From Orthonyx spaldingii (taxonomy: Eukaryota > Chordata > Aves > Passeriformes > Orthonychidae), in assembly GCA_013397795.1 (NCBI GenBank), contig VZTJ01002475.1, forward strand, positions 565,403-629,402: a stretch of DNA of 64,000 bases, given 5' to 3'. The notes below the pieces were generated by a model. The model searched no databases and was not told the origin of the DNA. It saw nothing but the letters and a program-made list of their open reading frames with translations. How positions within the stretch are numbered: the stretch's first letter is position 1; every line of letters starts with the position of its first letter. A program made the translations under genes and the position numbers. Shown here piece after piece: positions 51,683-64,000 of the stretch.

Positions 51683-51765
51683 TCACAGAATAGGCTGAGT
51701 TGGAAGGGACCTTACGGATCATCTCATTCCAACCTCCTTGGCCAAGACAGGTTGCAACAGCAGCT
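51683..51765 (-). mobile_element. CR1 LINE 3' end fragment, reverse orientation
   Basis: The motif tcacagaataggctgagttg continues as gaagggaccttacggatcat and ctcattccaacctccttggc. This is the inverted 3' end of an older CR1 type. Only about 80 bp are recognisable. Confidence 0.75.
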
Positions 51766-52716
51766 TTTACCTTGGAGGTTCTGCTGACACATCACAGAGC
51801 AACCTGCATAAGCTGCTCGTGACTTTGTCACTCACAGAGATCAGTGCCACAAGAAACTCTCTGTGAGGAGGAACCTCACGAAAACCGTATCATTTTCCTT
51901 TAAATGGGTGTGCACTTACAGGTAGCCAACCGTATTGCCAGGATAATCATTGATATCAGATGCTGCACAACTTGAGCATTTCTCAAGCTACCAAAATTTC
52001 TTTCAAAAATTATAAATGCAAGGGAATTTACCTTGCCTGATCCTTCAAGTTTGGCATCTTAATTGTGTCAGTGATCTGTGATAACTCAGAGCACAGTGAT
52101 GCTGCAACCACACACGAAGGGCTCAGTGCAGCTCCCACACAGAACTATTCCCTTCCCAACTCTGAGGCATAAGGAAGATGCTACATTCGAACAAATACTT
52201 TGTTTAAAAGAACAGTAAAAGCCTTAATAACTGAAGATAGTCCCTCTCAATGCTCTGCTCAAACACCGTTTTCGGTGGCTGAGTAAGAAATTGATCACTT
52301 CTGATTGGGATGCAAATGAAGAAACTACCTGTGGAAAAACAAAGCTCTTTCCCATTTGTTCAGCATTCTCTGACACAGAGCCCCGTGATGTGAGCCACCA
52401 GAGGAAGCCAGTCTGAGCAGTCCTCCCACCTGACAATTGCTGTGCAGATTTGCCCAGTTATGCTAGAAGGAAGAATCCAATTTCCAAATCTGCAGGCAGT
52501 CCATTTAAAACACACCTTTCCATTTGGAACACGCACCACTTGCAGCTTGTGCTTTCCTGAGACACTAATATGTTTCAGACTTGTAAGGCAAAGGCTCAGC
52601 ATATTCCACTACAAACTGGTAACATGCCCTAGATTTACTTTTGCAACACAGACATCTTTATGAAATTTTGATTTCAGAGGGCTGTAGGTACCACATGTTA
52701 AATGCAATCCTTCCTC

Positions 52717-52731
52717 AAAAAAAAAAAAAAA
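52717..52731. repeat. Poly(A) run, 15 bases
   Basis: Homopolymer A run in intron 2. The sequence upstream was checked for a retrocopy and none was recognised. Confidence 0.9.
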
Positions 52732-53267
52732 GAAATCCTTAAGAATCTTATTTTCTTTTCTTCTAAAACACTGAATCTATTATTGCACCTTTTTAAACAG
52801 TTCAAGATTTTTTAGTCAGTGTATTGTGACAACGTATACACAAATTAACAAGAATTAAGATAATTTGCCCCATTTGGCTCAGTTTCTATTTTGTACTCAC
52901 ACAGCCTCTATCAAGGGGACTAATTTGGAAGAACAGTGGAGTGTAATTTCTTCCTCTTTCCAGAATCGGTCGGACTCAGCATGCAACCATTTCCCTATCA
53001 GTTTTTTAAGAGCTGTATTTCTAAAGAGTATATCCTTAACCCCCCTGGAATTCTCTGGGTCATTAACATACTAATTTTTCCCTACCATCTTTTTCTTACA
53101 CGTCAGTGTAAAAGATTATTTTAACCATGAGTTATTTAGGAAACTACTGAACAATGCCCATACACAATGTATATCTCCCTCATACACAATGGTGCTAGAA
53201 ATCAAACATCAAAAGGCATCTAAAATTCCACATAACACCAAGTGCTGAAGTATTTTGTGGGGTTTTT

Positions 53268-53324
53268 TTGAAGTTAGATGATCCTTAAGGTCCCTTCCAA
53301 GCCAAGCCTATGATTCTAAGGTTC
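53268..53324 (+). mobile_element. CR1 LINE 3' terminal fragment
   Basis: Only the last part is left: tagatgatccttaaggtccc, ttccaagccaagcc and tatgattctaaggtt. It is antisense to PTPRU. Confidence 0.82.
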
Positions 53325-56300
53325 CACGTATTCAAGCACACAATTTTACAGACAAAGTCTTACAGGATGTGTAAAATGTGAAGTACTGTTTACCTGTAAC
53401 TTTGAAATTAGTTTAATTGCTCATCAAGCTCTCAGAAATGTTGCTATTACTGCTTTGATGTCTGAGATGTTCTATGGGTAAGTCAAGCCACAATCTCTGG
53501 GTTTCCCTCCTCAGCGTGGGGCTCCCAAGCAGCGTGCCAGGGGACTTTCCAGACAAGGATACTTAGGGCTGGACAGCCAATTCCCAGTTCCAGGGAGCTG
53601 CTGGGCAGTTGGGGAACCCCTGCCTGCTCATCTTTCCCATGCCAAAGACCTCCCAAAAAAGCCTTCACAAGCATTCAAACCACACACATCGGATTCCATA
53701 CGTTCTGACCAACACCGTGACAGCGCTGCAAGCTGATGACACTGACAACAAAACACAGCTAAGAAGTTTTAGGTTTATTATAAATGGACAAATCGCAGGA
53801 AAAATAATTTTTATTCCACTTCTGCATTGAACTTCTCAGCTGTCCCAGCTCAGATCATGCCCTTGCTCAAGCTCCCAATGAAACCAGAGCCAGGGCACCC
53901 TGAGCCAGGGCAGGGTTCTTAGGACTCATTGCTCACATTTATCAGAGCCAGACAGAAGGTGTGAAATGCCATTTACACAGCCAAGGCGGCCACAGAGTAA
54001 ACCACAACCTGGCTTTGGCCTCGAGCCTGTCAGTCCACAACCAGGAGTGGCTCCAATGGATAAGGCAGGACTGAAGCCAGGAAATCAGTTCTGTTGCTGC
54101 CTCGTCCTGCAAATCTCCCAGAGACTCCTTAAAAATCAACACTTTCCTAATAAATGTAAATACTGGGAGAACAGTTCTTCCTTCAAAGCAGAGTGAACAT
54201 TAAGGTCAACCTGAAATTAGTCCTATTGTTTTATATTTCAGCAGTGTGAAGTTGTGGGTTTTACTTCAGATAAAGAATATTAAAAATTGACAGATCCCAC
54301 TTGATAAGCAACTAATTAGTCTGGTATCTTCTCTTTAGATTCAGCTGTGCTTTCAAATAAAACAGTACAAGCAATCTTATACTGAACAGTTGCAATGCAA
54401 CACCTTTCAGAGAAAGCCTTCTAAGGCTGGGTAATTAGTCAGCAACCTTGAAACCTTCACACTGAAGATGTTTTAGGCTTATTATACAGGGAAAAATCAC
54501 AAGGAAAAGAAATTCTATTCAGCTACTGAGAATCACAGTAGAGTTGCTGCTGCTCAAAGATGTGCTACCAGAGAATTTGTTGCTAAGACAAATTTTAAAT
54601 AAGCCAAGGATCTGAAGGTCATCTCCAACACCATAAAATTCAGAACTTTCTTTCTTTGCTCAATCATTAGACACGTTCCTGATGTTTTATTGTCCTGATA
54701 TCTCAGCTGCATTGGGGAGTTACCTCTTTCTGCCCTGAAAAAGTCACAAATTTGAAAGCAGACACAAAAAGTGGGAAAGGAAAACAATCAGTCCTTCTTC
54801 CCCAAAGAGTGCAACCAGCTCAGCTTCTCTGAATAAAGGCAAACACAACAGAATGTGCTCCCTAATTAATGGAGAGACATGTCCTTAGTGTTCTAAAGTC
54901 AGAACTGCTCAAATCTATTACCCCACCACAGAGTGTGGCAGCATAATTCGGTCCCTAATGACAGGCAGAGGGAAGAGCACACACTTTTATAGCACTTGCT
55001 GGAGTCTGTGCTGATGCATATGTTTGTGGGGAAACATGGATTTCTCCTGTCCTTTCTATATAGATTTTTTTCTCTTTAATGAATAAATCATTAGGATAAC
55101 AATAGTCAAGCCCTACTCCACTCATAACAAGGCCTTTCAAGGCTGATATTGTCTAAGTTCAATATATTAACACATAAGTTTTATTTTTATTTTCTTTGGG
55201 GCTTTCCTCTCAAGGCATCCAGGTGCTACAAATAACACCTTGTTAATGCATGCAGCATACACACATACATTGATTTTCAATGCTGAATAATGAAACAGAA
55301 AAGAAAAAGAAAATAGAATAACTCTAGGTCTCACTTGAATCCTCATTTGCACTGGCCACCAGTATTATTCACAGCAGCTGTTTGATCTTTTTTGTTTGCT
55401 CTTGGTGGAAGAGCATCCCAGAGATTCCTTAAGAAATTTGAGGGATACAATGATCACCGTGCTCCAAATCCTGTGTTTACTTGCCTTTTCCCTATCTACT
55501 GGCACATTGCATCAGTTCTACTCACAGAGTTCAAGGAGGACTTAAAACACACTCGTATCTGTTAAAAATCCAATTACAAGCCTATTCCCCAGTCCTGACA
55601 TGCTACCAGAGGATTTCAAAACCAAGGGTCAGACTTTGAGCTTCACTTATTAACATGCAAGCCAGTGGTGGGAGCCGGGCAAAATATTTCTGTGAACATC
55701 ATGTCAGGCAGTTCAAAGAACCAATCCTTCTAATGAACTCTAATGCAGTAACGAAAAAGGAGGTGATAATACACTGGAAATTACTCAGACATCTCAGGGG
55801 TTCAGCTGCCTCTGCCATTCACGTGCCAGCTGCCTTCTTTGCCCCTTACAGCCAGAGTTTTCCTGCTTATTGCTACAACATCAAAAACCACACAAACATG
55901 AAGCTGTAACTCCCTGGAAGATTTAATCTCAGCAAGGGTGAGGTTATGCTCAGCAAAATGGATAAATCACTGATATTCTCATACTTTCCTGGTATGAAGT
56001 ATCTCTCAGAGAAGGAAAAAATCCACAGGACAAATGTAAAAGTATTGCAAACACCCAGCTCTTCACACCAGCATCCCATGAAGGATCAGCTTTCCATGCC
56101 ATGCTGTTGTACAAGCCCCTGGCAGGAATGTGGCAGCACATGCTTTGCATTACTTGTTCTGCTCACATGGGAGCAGGATTTCAGGGAAGTCATGGAAGTG
56201 GCCACTCTGGTGTAAACTAGGTTTTTTTTTTAGCCCATCAGGCCATTTGTTGAAGAAAAGGCCATGAGGTCAATGTCTGAGGTCCCTGTGAAATTCTGGC

Positions 56301-57320
56301 AGAAGGGTTGGGATGCCAGTTGAGTTCCTGACGCAGCTGTGAAATAAATGAAATAGAAAAGGTTTGTGTGGGTGTGTAGGCAGGATTACACAGCTCATAA
56401 GTCACCTTCATGAGAAAGGGCTGAGCAAAACCCTGTACAAGTGCTTTACCCAGTAACACGGACAATTCTCTCATTTCTGAATTATTCACCAACCCAGCTT
56501 GACACCTTGGAAATTGTTTGGGCTCTGTAATAGCCTAAGTCCTGTATGTGGCACTTTTCAGCTGATGGGTTGCTCACCATTCAGTTCTGCTCATCACAAC
56601 ATGTGCCTCCAAGCAACAAAAGCACTGCTGCTATTCCTGGATTGGATCACTGAGCCTTTTACAAGTGAGGAACAACTGCTCCCATGACAAACAGCAAATA
56701 TCAGATGCATTTTTTTCAGGCAGACTCTGAAATTGTCAGTAACAGCCGCTTGCCCAAATTTCTAAGCTTCCCATCTCCTAAAACCCCAAACCTACTCACA
56801 CTGTGATTGATTTGCCAATCTCTCTCTTGCTCTGTCCAATTTGATATTTATTTGTCCTTGATCAAGAGAATAAGATGAACATCCTTAGGAAGGCATGAGA
56901 ACCATCAGCCTCAGCAGGGTCAGAGGGTGCCAGAGGGAGCACGCATGCTGATTTTGAATGGACTGAGCAGCTTTGGGGGCTGGAGAAGTATTTACAGGAA
57001 AAAAACCCTGTTTTTCCAACTGCTGAACCAACATTTTCCTTCAGTGACAGAAACACCAATCTGGTCTTAGTGACAGAACTAACCTGAAAAAAAAACCTGT
57101 AACCACTGATGGATGCACAGGGAAGAAACACTGTAACCAACACATTCCTAACACAGTATGGGAAAGGCAAAGCCTAATTTAAAAACAATTTCTAATAAAA
57201 TTAACATTTTATTTCGCTATTTAATATTGTGCATTTGGAAGATGCAGTATCAATCACCGTAGAAGTATTTGTGTTTTAATGCGTTTGGAGTCTGAAACAC
57301 AATTAAAAAAAGAAGAAAAA

Positions 57321-57428
57321 TCTGGCACAGGGTCGGCTTCCCTATCCCTGGAAGTGTCCAAGGCCAGGTTGGACAGGGCCTCGAGCAACAGTGGAAGGTG
57401 TCCCTGCCCATGGCAGGGGTGGGACTGT
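57321..57428 (+). mobile_element. CR1 LINE 3' fragment with internal loss
   Basis: It reads ctggcacagggtcggcttcc, then jumps to atccctggaagtgtccaagg, cagggcctcgagcaacagtg and tgtccctgcccatggcaggg. Compared with other copies here it lacks the agaagctgtggctgcccct segment, and its 3' terminus is lost. Confidence 0.85.
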
Positions 57429-58147
57429 GGCTTTCAATGCCATTGGTAACAAATCTTTAATTAAGTGCCCAATTCCAAGCTTACTTTGAGGAATGTTTTA
57501 GCTGGGGCCTCAGTTGTACTCTAGAGCCCTGTGCTCCTGTCAGGAGCAACTTTAGCTTTTCATTCTATTCTGACCCTTTGGCACCAATACAGCCCGTGGC
57601 ATCACCCAAAGGTGCACAAGTGTCCTGATTCCTATTCTGTGTCGTTTTTTCCCCCTTAGAAGACGTGGCATTGCACTTACTGGAACATGAACAGGCAGGT
57701 GCCCGATACCACTGCGATAACACAGAACAGCTCATGGCTCAGGCTGGCACCCCACACCAGGGTGCTCACAAACCCTCACCCTGTGTGCCTGCGTGGGGAC
57801 AATCAGCTGTGCCCCACCGGCACGGGGATTTGGGACAGCAGCAGGTCTGCACTGCGAGTGCCTCCACCAGCACCACCTCACACAGACACGGAAAACATTT
57901 GTGCTGTCAGCTCACAAAAGAGCACCCAGGCATGGAAACACGCACCAAAGTTTCTGTAATAACTATTTGGAAACGAGTGCCAGCCTGTATTGCAGATGCT
58001 GTTTCAAAACATGGGCAACTCAAGTTAGTTTGGGGGGTTTTTTTTAATTCTAACACACTTCTAAATAGCTGTTCAAATCTCCAGGACTGTGGTGCAGCCT
58101 GTGCCTTGACAGAGAACACAGCTGAGGACAGGAAAAAGACAAGGCTA

Positions 58148-58201
58148 TTAGAGTTACATCTGTCACTCGTGAGGGAGGTTTTAGAGTTACATCTGTCACT
58201 C
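58148..58201. repeat. Direct repeat, two 21 bp copies at 33 bp spacing
   Basis: The 21-mer ttagagttacatctgtcact plus c occurs at 58148-58168 and again at 58181-58201, separated by 12 bp. No mismatch is seen. It looks like a local tandem duplication of a 33 bp unit whose spacer is not repeated. Confidence 0.9.
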
Positions 58202-59029
58202 ACCTGAGGGGATTTATTCCTGCAATTACCACGGATCCTCCCTGTGCTTCCACACAGAAGCTCTGTGCTTATCTACATCTTTAAGTCCTTACACTGTGTC
58301 ACTTTTTAGTTTTTGACATGGTTTAGAAAATTCAATTTCAGCTTTAAAGTCACAAACAAATACCTCTGCCAAGTCCTATTTCTGTAAAATATATAGTGAT
58401 ATCTGCCTCCTATTGCACTTCACTTTTCAGCAGTTTTTCACTCAATTTTAATTTGCTTTGTAACTGCTCTGTTTTGGATAACCAATAAAGTGAGACCACC
58501 AGTGGCAAACACCTTCAAGAGCAGCATAGTTCAGTTGAATGTAGGAAAGTCCAGATTAAGTGAAGTAAAATGTATTGTACATGCATGGGATAAACTCTGA
58601 AGAGTCCCAACTCCTGCTGCTGTCAGAGGAATTCAACCTCTGAGGGTCTGCTCCAACGGGCTGAAGTCACAGACTGAGGTGATTGAGACAAACTGCCCAC
58701 AGTATTTCTGCCTTTAGTGCAAAACCAAACAAGTGAACATTGCTCAGACCAGAGTGGAAGGAAAAGTCACAAGTTAAATGAAACCATTCTCACTGGAATG
58801 TGAGAATCCCGGAGAACAATTCCCTACCATTCCCTCTTCTCCGTGACTCACTGCACCAGAAACACACAATGAGATGAAAAAGCCCTCGGTGGGACAGTGG
58901 TTTTCCACCGAACACAAAGGTGACAGAGGCCAGGTGGCACAATAAAATAAGTTTTATCTCTCACATCTGTATGCACAATGTGCTGCAAGAAGAAATTTTG
59001 GAAGGAAGGAACCATGTCCTGCGCTGATC

Positions 59030-59584
59030 CCACAGCAGGGGAGGGGGGATTCTGCCCCTCTGCCCCCTCAGGTGAGACCCCACCTGCAGAGCTGCCCCAG
59101 CCCTGGGGCCCAGCACAGGGAGCACCTGGAGCTGCTGGAGAGAGCCCAGAGGAGGCACCAGGATGGTCAAAGGGATGGAGCAGCTCTGCTGGGAGGAAAG
59201 GCTGGGAGAGCTGGGATTGTTCAGCCTGGACAAGAAAAGGCTTCAGGGTGACTCAATTGTGGCCTGAAGGAACCAGCAAGGAAGGTGGAGAGAGATTGTT
59301 TACAAGAGCCTGGAGGGACAGGCCAAGGGGGAATGGCTCCAAACTGACAGGAGGCAGGGTTAGATGGGATAGCAGGAAAAGAAATTTTCTGTGAGGTGGA
59401 GAGGCCCTGGCACAGGGTGTCCAGAGAAGCTGTGGCTGCCCCTGGATCCCTGGAAGTGTCCAAGGCCAGATTGGACAGAGTTTGGAGCCACCTGGGACAG
59501 TGGAAGGTGTCCCTGCCCATGGCAGGGGGTGGAAGGAGATGATCTTTAAGGTCCCTTCCAACCCAAACCATTCTGTGGTTCTAA
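59030..59584 (+). mobile_element. CR1 LINE 3' fragment, longest in the window
   Basis: At about 555 bp this is the longest CR1 copy. It opens in the part with tctgcccctctgccccctca and ggtgagaccccacctgcaga, passes aggctgggagagctgggatt, and ends aaggtcccttccaacccaaa and ccattctgtggttctaag. A 3-base gap near tttctgtgaggtgg marks a small deletion relative to the other copies. Open frames of about 100-140 codons across it on both strands are chance frames. Confidence 0.95.
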
Positions 59585-60010
59585 GAAAGAGTTAAGTTAG
59601 AAGTGGAAAAGAATGAACCTCCTACAAGTTACCTCCACAAGTTATCTCAATGCTATTCCAGGCCACTTCAGCTGCTTTTTTCATATTTTGAGATATGGAA
59701 CTTTGTGTTTAAACCAACCTCCTTGCAATTCAGGAAAGGCACCCAGCCATGTGCCATGACTGGGGCAGACTGGGAATGTACAACCACACCCTTCAGAGAG
59801 CCACTGGAGATTCTGGACATTCAGTTACACCTGGTCAGTTGGGGGAGGCTGGGATCACACATTGCCACAGAAAGAGCCAACAGGAAAAATGGAATTCAGA
59901 ACAACCTGCATGGAAACTCATTAATATAACCCTGCCTGTTCCATCCTTCCTCAGCACAAAATGCCTATCTATATGCACACATGTATATTTTATTCATGAG
60001 TGTACAAGAC

Positions 60011-60040
60011 TATATATACACACAATATCTGTATATACAC
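60011..60040. repeat. TA/CA imperfect microsatellite
   Basis: Alternating purine-pyrimidine sequence of tatata and cacaca type, interrupted once by atatctg. Confidence 0.8.
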
Positions 60041-63000
60041 TCACTGCACACTGATGCATAATAGAGCACTTCATCAACTGGAAATAACTGCAAGAAAAAG
60101 AAAAAAAATCCACAAAACACCATTAAGTAGCAGGTCACCCTCTGACCTGGGCTGTCTTGATAAATAATTTGTGTTTCACTGGGTTTTCTGGGGACATGAA
60201 AGGAAATGCTCCTTCATTCTCTAGTTGTCTACGGACCTTGTCTGACCACAAACTAATTCAACCTGGCTCGTCTCTGGATGTTAATTAATAAAGACAATTA
60301 CTTTTAATTTGCAAGCCCCCATTTCTGTCAATACCTAAAATTAGGTCAAATGTGGACAGAGAATAATTATTTTTAGAAGAACATTAGAAGCAGGCAGAAA
60401 ACACTAAATAAATGTAGGCATAGACAAGACAAGCCAGTAATTTCTCCTGGAATTTCAAGCATATTATTTCATCCAAACATTTAAAATGGGTGTATTGATT
60501 TATCTCATTTTTCCACTAATTCCACATTTTTTTATTTTTTTCCACCTAATTTGTTTTCTGCCTTGCCTCCCTCCTGCAGTTTGCTTTCTGCTCTCAGTGT
60601 TTGTAGTGGAATTCACAGCTGACCCACACCATATGTTAAAGTAGAAGTTGTTCAAATCCACTTCGACATTTAGAATGTTCTAAGATATTATGACCTTTGA
60701 AAAGCACCGTGAATGAGAAAGATAGGTTGCAGAACGGGAAAAGATAATATTTTTTTTCCCCCTGGGAAAACAATTGCAATTGATAGAGAGACTTTCAAGA
60801 AAAAAATTAAATTTTCAACTGTTGCAAACTCGCCAAGCTTCAAGAAAGCTGAGAGGAGATGTACTGAAACCACCGTGTGAGAATGGGAAAGAGAAGTGCC
60901 AAACCAAACACCCCCAAAACCAAACAGAAAAGCCCACAAAGGCCCATTTAGCTTTAGAGCAGCATGAGGAGACAATGTTGGTTCTGTTATTTGCAAAGAT
61001 CACAAAATGAGCACAGAGCTTTGACGTTTCTCAAATGTAATTCCTTCCTTGCCAGTGGGATTTAAGATCTCATCCTATGGGGTAAACCTCAAACAGCAAA
61101 GAGACAGGGCAAAGTTTACAACAGGATTGTCCTGAGACAGTGAACAACCCATCTCCTCCTTAAAAATTATCCTGAAGGCTCACACGTTATCCTGGATTTC
61201 ACCAAAACCCACCAAGACCAGTTCTTTACCGATGACCAAGAGTTTGTGGATGACCACCTTCACCTTTCCTAAGGGGATTCCTCACTGGAAGAGGAAACAG
61301 CCCATGCTAACAAGGTCTCCAAGGTCCGGGCTGCAGCCACTCCTCACAACACACTTTTGGAGGCCAGGTGAGACCACACTGAAAGACAAAGAGACTTCTC
61401 CAAGCTGAGGCTCTTCCACTCTCTTTGAACACCACAGCTCCAGGTGACAGCAGCCATCCCCCACACTTGTAAATATCATCCTGATACGGGAAATTTATTT
61501 TCTTTTCCTACAGTAGAACAGTCTTCCAAAGGGATACAATTAATCCAATCAACGTGAGTGTTGGATAGTGCACAAGGTTTTCTCAAAGGGAAGTCAACTT
61601 TCTATGAGAAATGCTGGAATGCTTGCCACTGGAGACATTCCACGGGAATTACAGAAATACCCAGTCATACACGGATGAGGCAGGACAAAGGGATGGAAAA
61701 GGATTCCCACTACTAGTGTCCAAAGAACAGGGACACAGATAGGGCTGGTTTTTCTCTGCTCTCAAAATACCAGCCAATTTTACTCTGCAGTTATTGCATT
61801 CTTGTGCACAGATGTCAAAATCAACCCAGGAACCTGAAGCCCACATTCTGGGAAAACTTACAGTTTCATGAACAAAAATAATCCTTAAATGTTTCTTTTT
61901 TGCCTGCAAGAATAGGTTTGGAAACAGAGGAAAAAAACCAAACATTTCCTTAATAAAAGAATCAATATTTATGGCTTTGTTCTATTTACTGTTTATGAAG
62001 ATACTTGTGTTAACTCTTATCCACCAAGACAAACAACAATCATTCCTTGAGGACAAAGCAACTTCTTCACAGCCAGAAAAACATCATCAGCACAAGTGAA
62101 GTGTTGAAAATTCTGACATATAAACAATAAGCATCTAGACAAGCTAATAAACAGAATGCCTCTCAAAACTAGCACAGAAAATCCATGAAATACTCGTCCA
62201 CTGGAAAAACAGAGCCTGGCCAAATGTCATGTTTAGAAAACACAGAATGTACAAACACATTGTTTTGACTATGGCTGCAGTCTAAATGGATGATTAATGT
62301 ATAATTAAAGCAGTCAATCCACGAGATAAAGGAGAATAGAAAGCCACAGCAGTACCACAGATGATGCCATATATACTGAAATAAATTCATAGAAGAACGT
62401 TACACCTCTAGAACTGCCACACACTTTGGGAGAAGGCCCATTTTAACAGCAACATCACAGCAATGCCCAACTTTCAGAGCCTTTCTCCCCTCTTCTTTCA
62501 CTCTTCAGCCTGGATTTTCAGCACTGATCCCAGTAGCCACATGAACCTAATCTCTGCTCTCCACCACGATTCCAACAAAATACAAAGTTTAGATTTATAA
62601 AACTCTCTTGCAAAGAAAGTTTCTGGAGGAGAGCTGCTTCCCTTTTTCTCCTCACACTGAGTTACAGCTTAGCGAGCGTTTTAGAAGCACTCAGAGCACT
62701 TACCCTGCTCTTCCCCCTGAACACCTCTGTTTGGTGTATTTCTCTTTGTGCCAAGGAATTATGATCAATGCACAGCCCTTTCTCACACCCAGCTCACAAA
62801 GCCTTGGCCTTACTGGTCCCACCAGCTCAGACACTCCTGGAGCATCTGCCCATTTTATTCCCAGCAGAACGTCTTTATCAATCAATGAACCCCCATTAAT
62901 CCTTTTCCCACTTCTGTTTTACAAAGCCTTTTAAACTCCTGTTTTTCAAACATCCCTTAACACCCTCACATCCTCAGAACCCCAGATCACTGCAGTCTGG

Positions 63001-64000
63001 CCCCTGCTGTGCCCTCATCTCTTTTGTAAGAGCCCTTCCATGACGGGAGCTCCACTTTCCCCAGCAGCCCTGACGACACAGCTGCAATTTTCCCTCACTC
63101 TGCTCATTCAGTCCAGAATTTGTTTGCTTTTTATTGTGCTTTTAATGCTGCTGAGCTATGCATTAAAGGCATCAGCTCTATCCTGTATAATCCTTTTTCC
63201 TATTGCTGCTTTTTTTCTTTTCTTTTAACTGTATGATTACTTACATTCCCCTTCTTTTCAGCTTTTACAACTTCATTGCCTTATGTTTTCCTACAACTCC
63301 CAAACCAAAGGTTGTCTTAACCCCTGGGCTAGAGCAAATTATATTTTTTTTTATTCCTTTGATTATAAATAACCTTTATACAAAACCTAAAGTTTGTATT
63401 TTCAATATCTTGCTACAGACTTCCCACTCATATCCCTGTAAAAAATTCCACAAGCCATTTCTAGTTTTTATTTTGACAATTTATTACCTAGTGAAAGGAT
63501 CAAATATGTACTTAAGCCCAGCCCAAATACAAATTTTGGATCTTTGACAGATTCCTCCTCCATAAATATTTCTACTTAATTTATTTAATGTATACAAACA
63601 TCAACCTTAATTCCAGAGGATAATGCAATTCCTTCTCCTACTTCAGAGTACACTCATTAGTCTTTTATCACTTCTACACAAGAAATAATCCACTTTTTAT
63701 TTCCACTGACTACACAACCCAACTGGATTCTCAAGAGTTGTGCCAGGACACAAACCATAAACTGAGTTTACAAATCAGAAGGTATGCAGAAGTATCCGTG
63801 TGTTTTACAGACTGGAAAAAATCACTCTGAAAGTATTGAAGTGAAACAATCCTGTCCACTTCGTTTTCACTTTGCAGTCCACACTCCACACTGATCAAAG
63901 AGCAGCTACAGAAGGCAGAATGATTCCGTGGAGACAGCAAAGTTCTACATTTTCCTGTTCCAGAGGAGATTATTTTCTTTGCTGCAGAGAAATTATACCA

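Larger units (their letters stand above)
35118..64000 (-). other. PTPRU: PTPRU intron 2 (partial, reaches window edge)
   Basis: This is at least 28.9 kb of intron upstream of exon 3, in the direction of transcription. The acceptor (tctttgccctgcag on the minus strand) is strong. The expected preceding exon would encode the N-terminal part of the MAM domain with the conserved FQWEQV-type motif. I searched for it and did not find it, so it should lie beyond position 64000. The intron holds the solo LTR, nine CR1 fragments, simple repeats and several unique stretches proposed as conserved non-coding elements in the findings. The end piece 59585-64000 shows only AT-rich unique sequence and a TA/CA microsatellite. 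Confidence 0.75.

Noticed and set aside
53480..53640. GC-rich island that might be an exon
   Set aside because: Neither strand gives a PTPRU-like or otherwise recognisable peptide between plausible splice sites.
57665..58207. 180-codon open frame on the plus strand, outside recognised repeats
   Set aside because: No domain, signal peptide or family resemblance is visible, several overlapping frames are also open because the stretch is GC-rich, and it ends in the 21 bp duplication. It is most likely chance.
1..64000. CRISPR arrays, operons, prophage or other prokaryotic systems, and tRNA or rRNA genes
   Set aside because: The window is vertebrate intronic DNA. The only regular array is the spacerless minisatellite, and no cloverleaf with A and B boxes or rRNA segment was recognised.

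Overview
The window is vertebrate nuclear DNA, almost certainly from a bird, and probably a passerine or close relative. It is AT-rich and intronic in character, has no compact gene arrangement, and is studded with truncated CR1 LINE 3' ends of avian type. It also holds one solo endogenous-retrovirus LTR. The only protein-coding content I can support is four short exons on the minus strand, spread over about 12.4 kb (22753-35117). They join in frame into the end of a MAM domain followed by a complete Ig domain. The residues match the receptor-type protein tyrosine phosphatase PTPRU (PCP-2, type IIB/R2B RPTP) better than its paralogues PTPRM, PTPRK and PTPRT. The exon numbers used here (3 to 6) follow the conserved R2B gene layout.

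Layout, from high to low coordinate in the direction of transcription: 35118-64000 is part of a very long intron upstream of the MAM exon. It carries nine CR1 fragments, the solo LTR, simple repeats and several unique stretches that look like conserved non-coding elements. Exon 3 (34846-35117) carries the MAM domain middle, exon 4 (28883-28964) the MAM domain end, exon 5 (25694-25809) the first half of the Ig domain and exon 6 (22753-22927) the second half. The intron after exon 6 fills 1-22752 and holds four CR1 fragments and a perfect 5 x 45 bp minisatellite. No exon of the upstream N-terminal MAM part or signal peptide, and none of the downstream fibronectin III repeats, was found. The gene therefore extends beyond both ends of the window.

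The encoded segment is extracellular. In the R2B family the MAM and Ig domains mediate homophilic cell-cell adhesion, and the catalytic phosphatase domains lie far downstream, outside this window. All four splice junctions follow GT-AG rules and their phases are mutually compatible.

The most notable non-coding observation is the 516 bp solo LTR with an exact 5 bp target-site duplication. It inserted only 60 bp upstream of the exon 3 splice acceptor, in antisense orientation. I found no new multi-gene system: the other open frames in the window are chance frames, many of them inside CR1 copies or the minisatellite.
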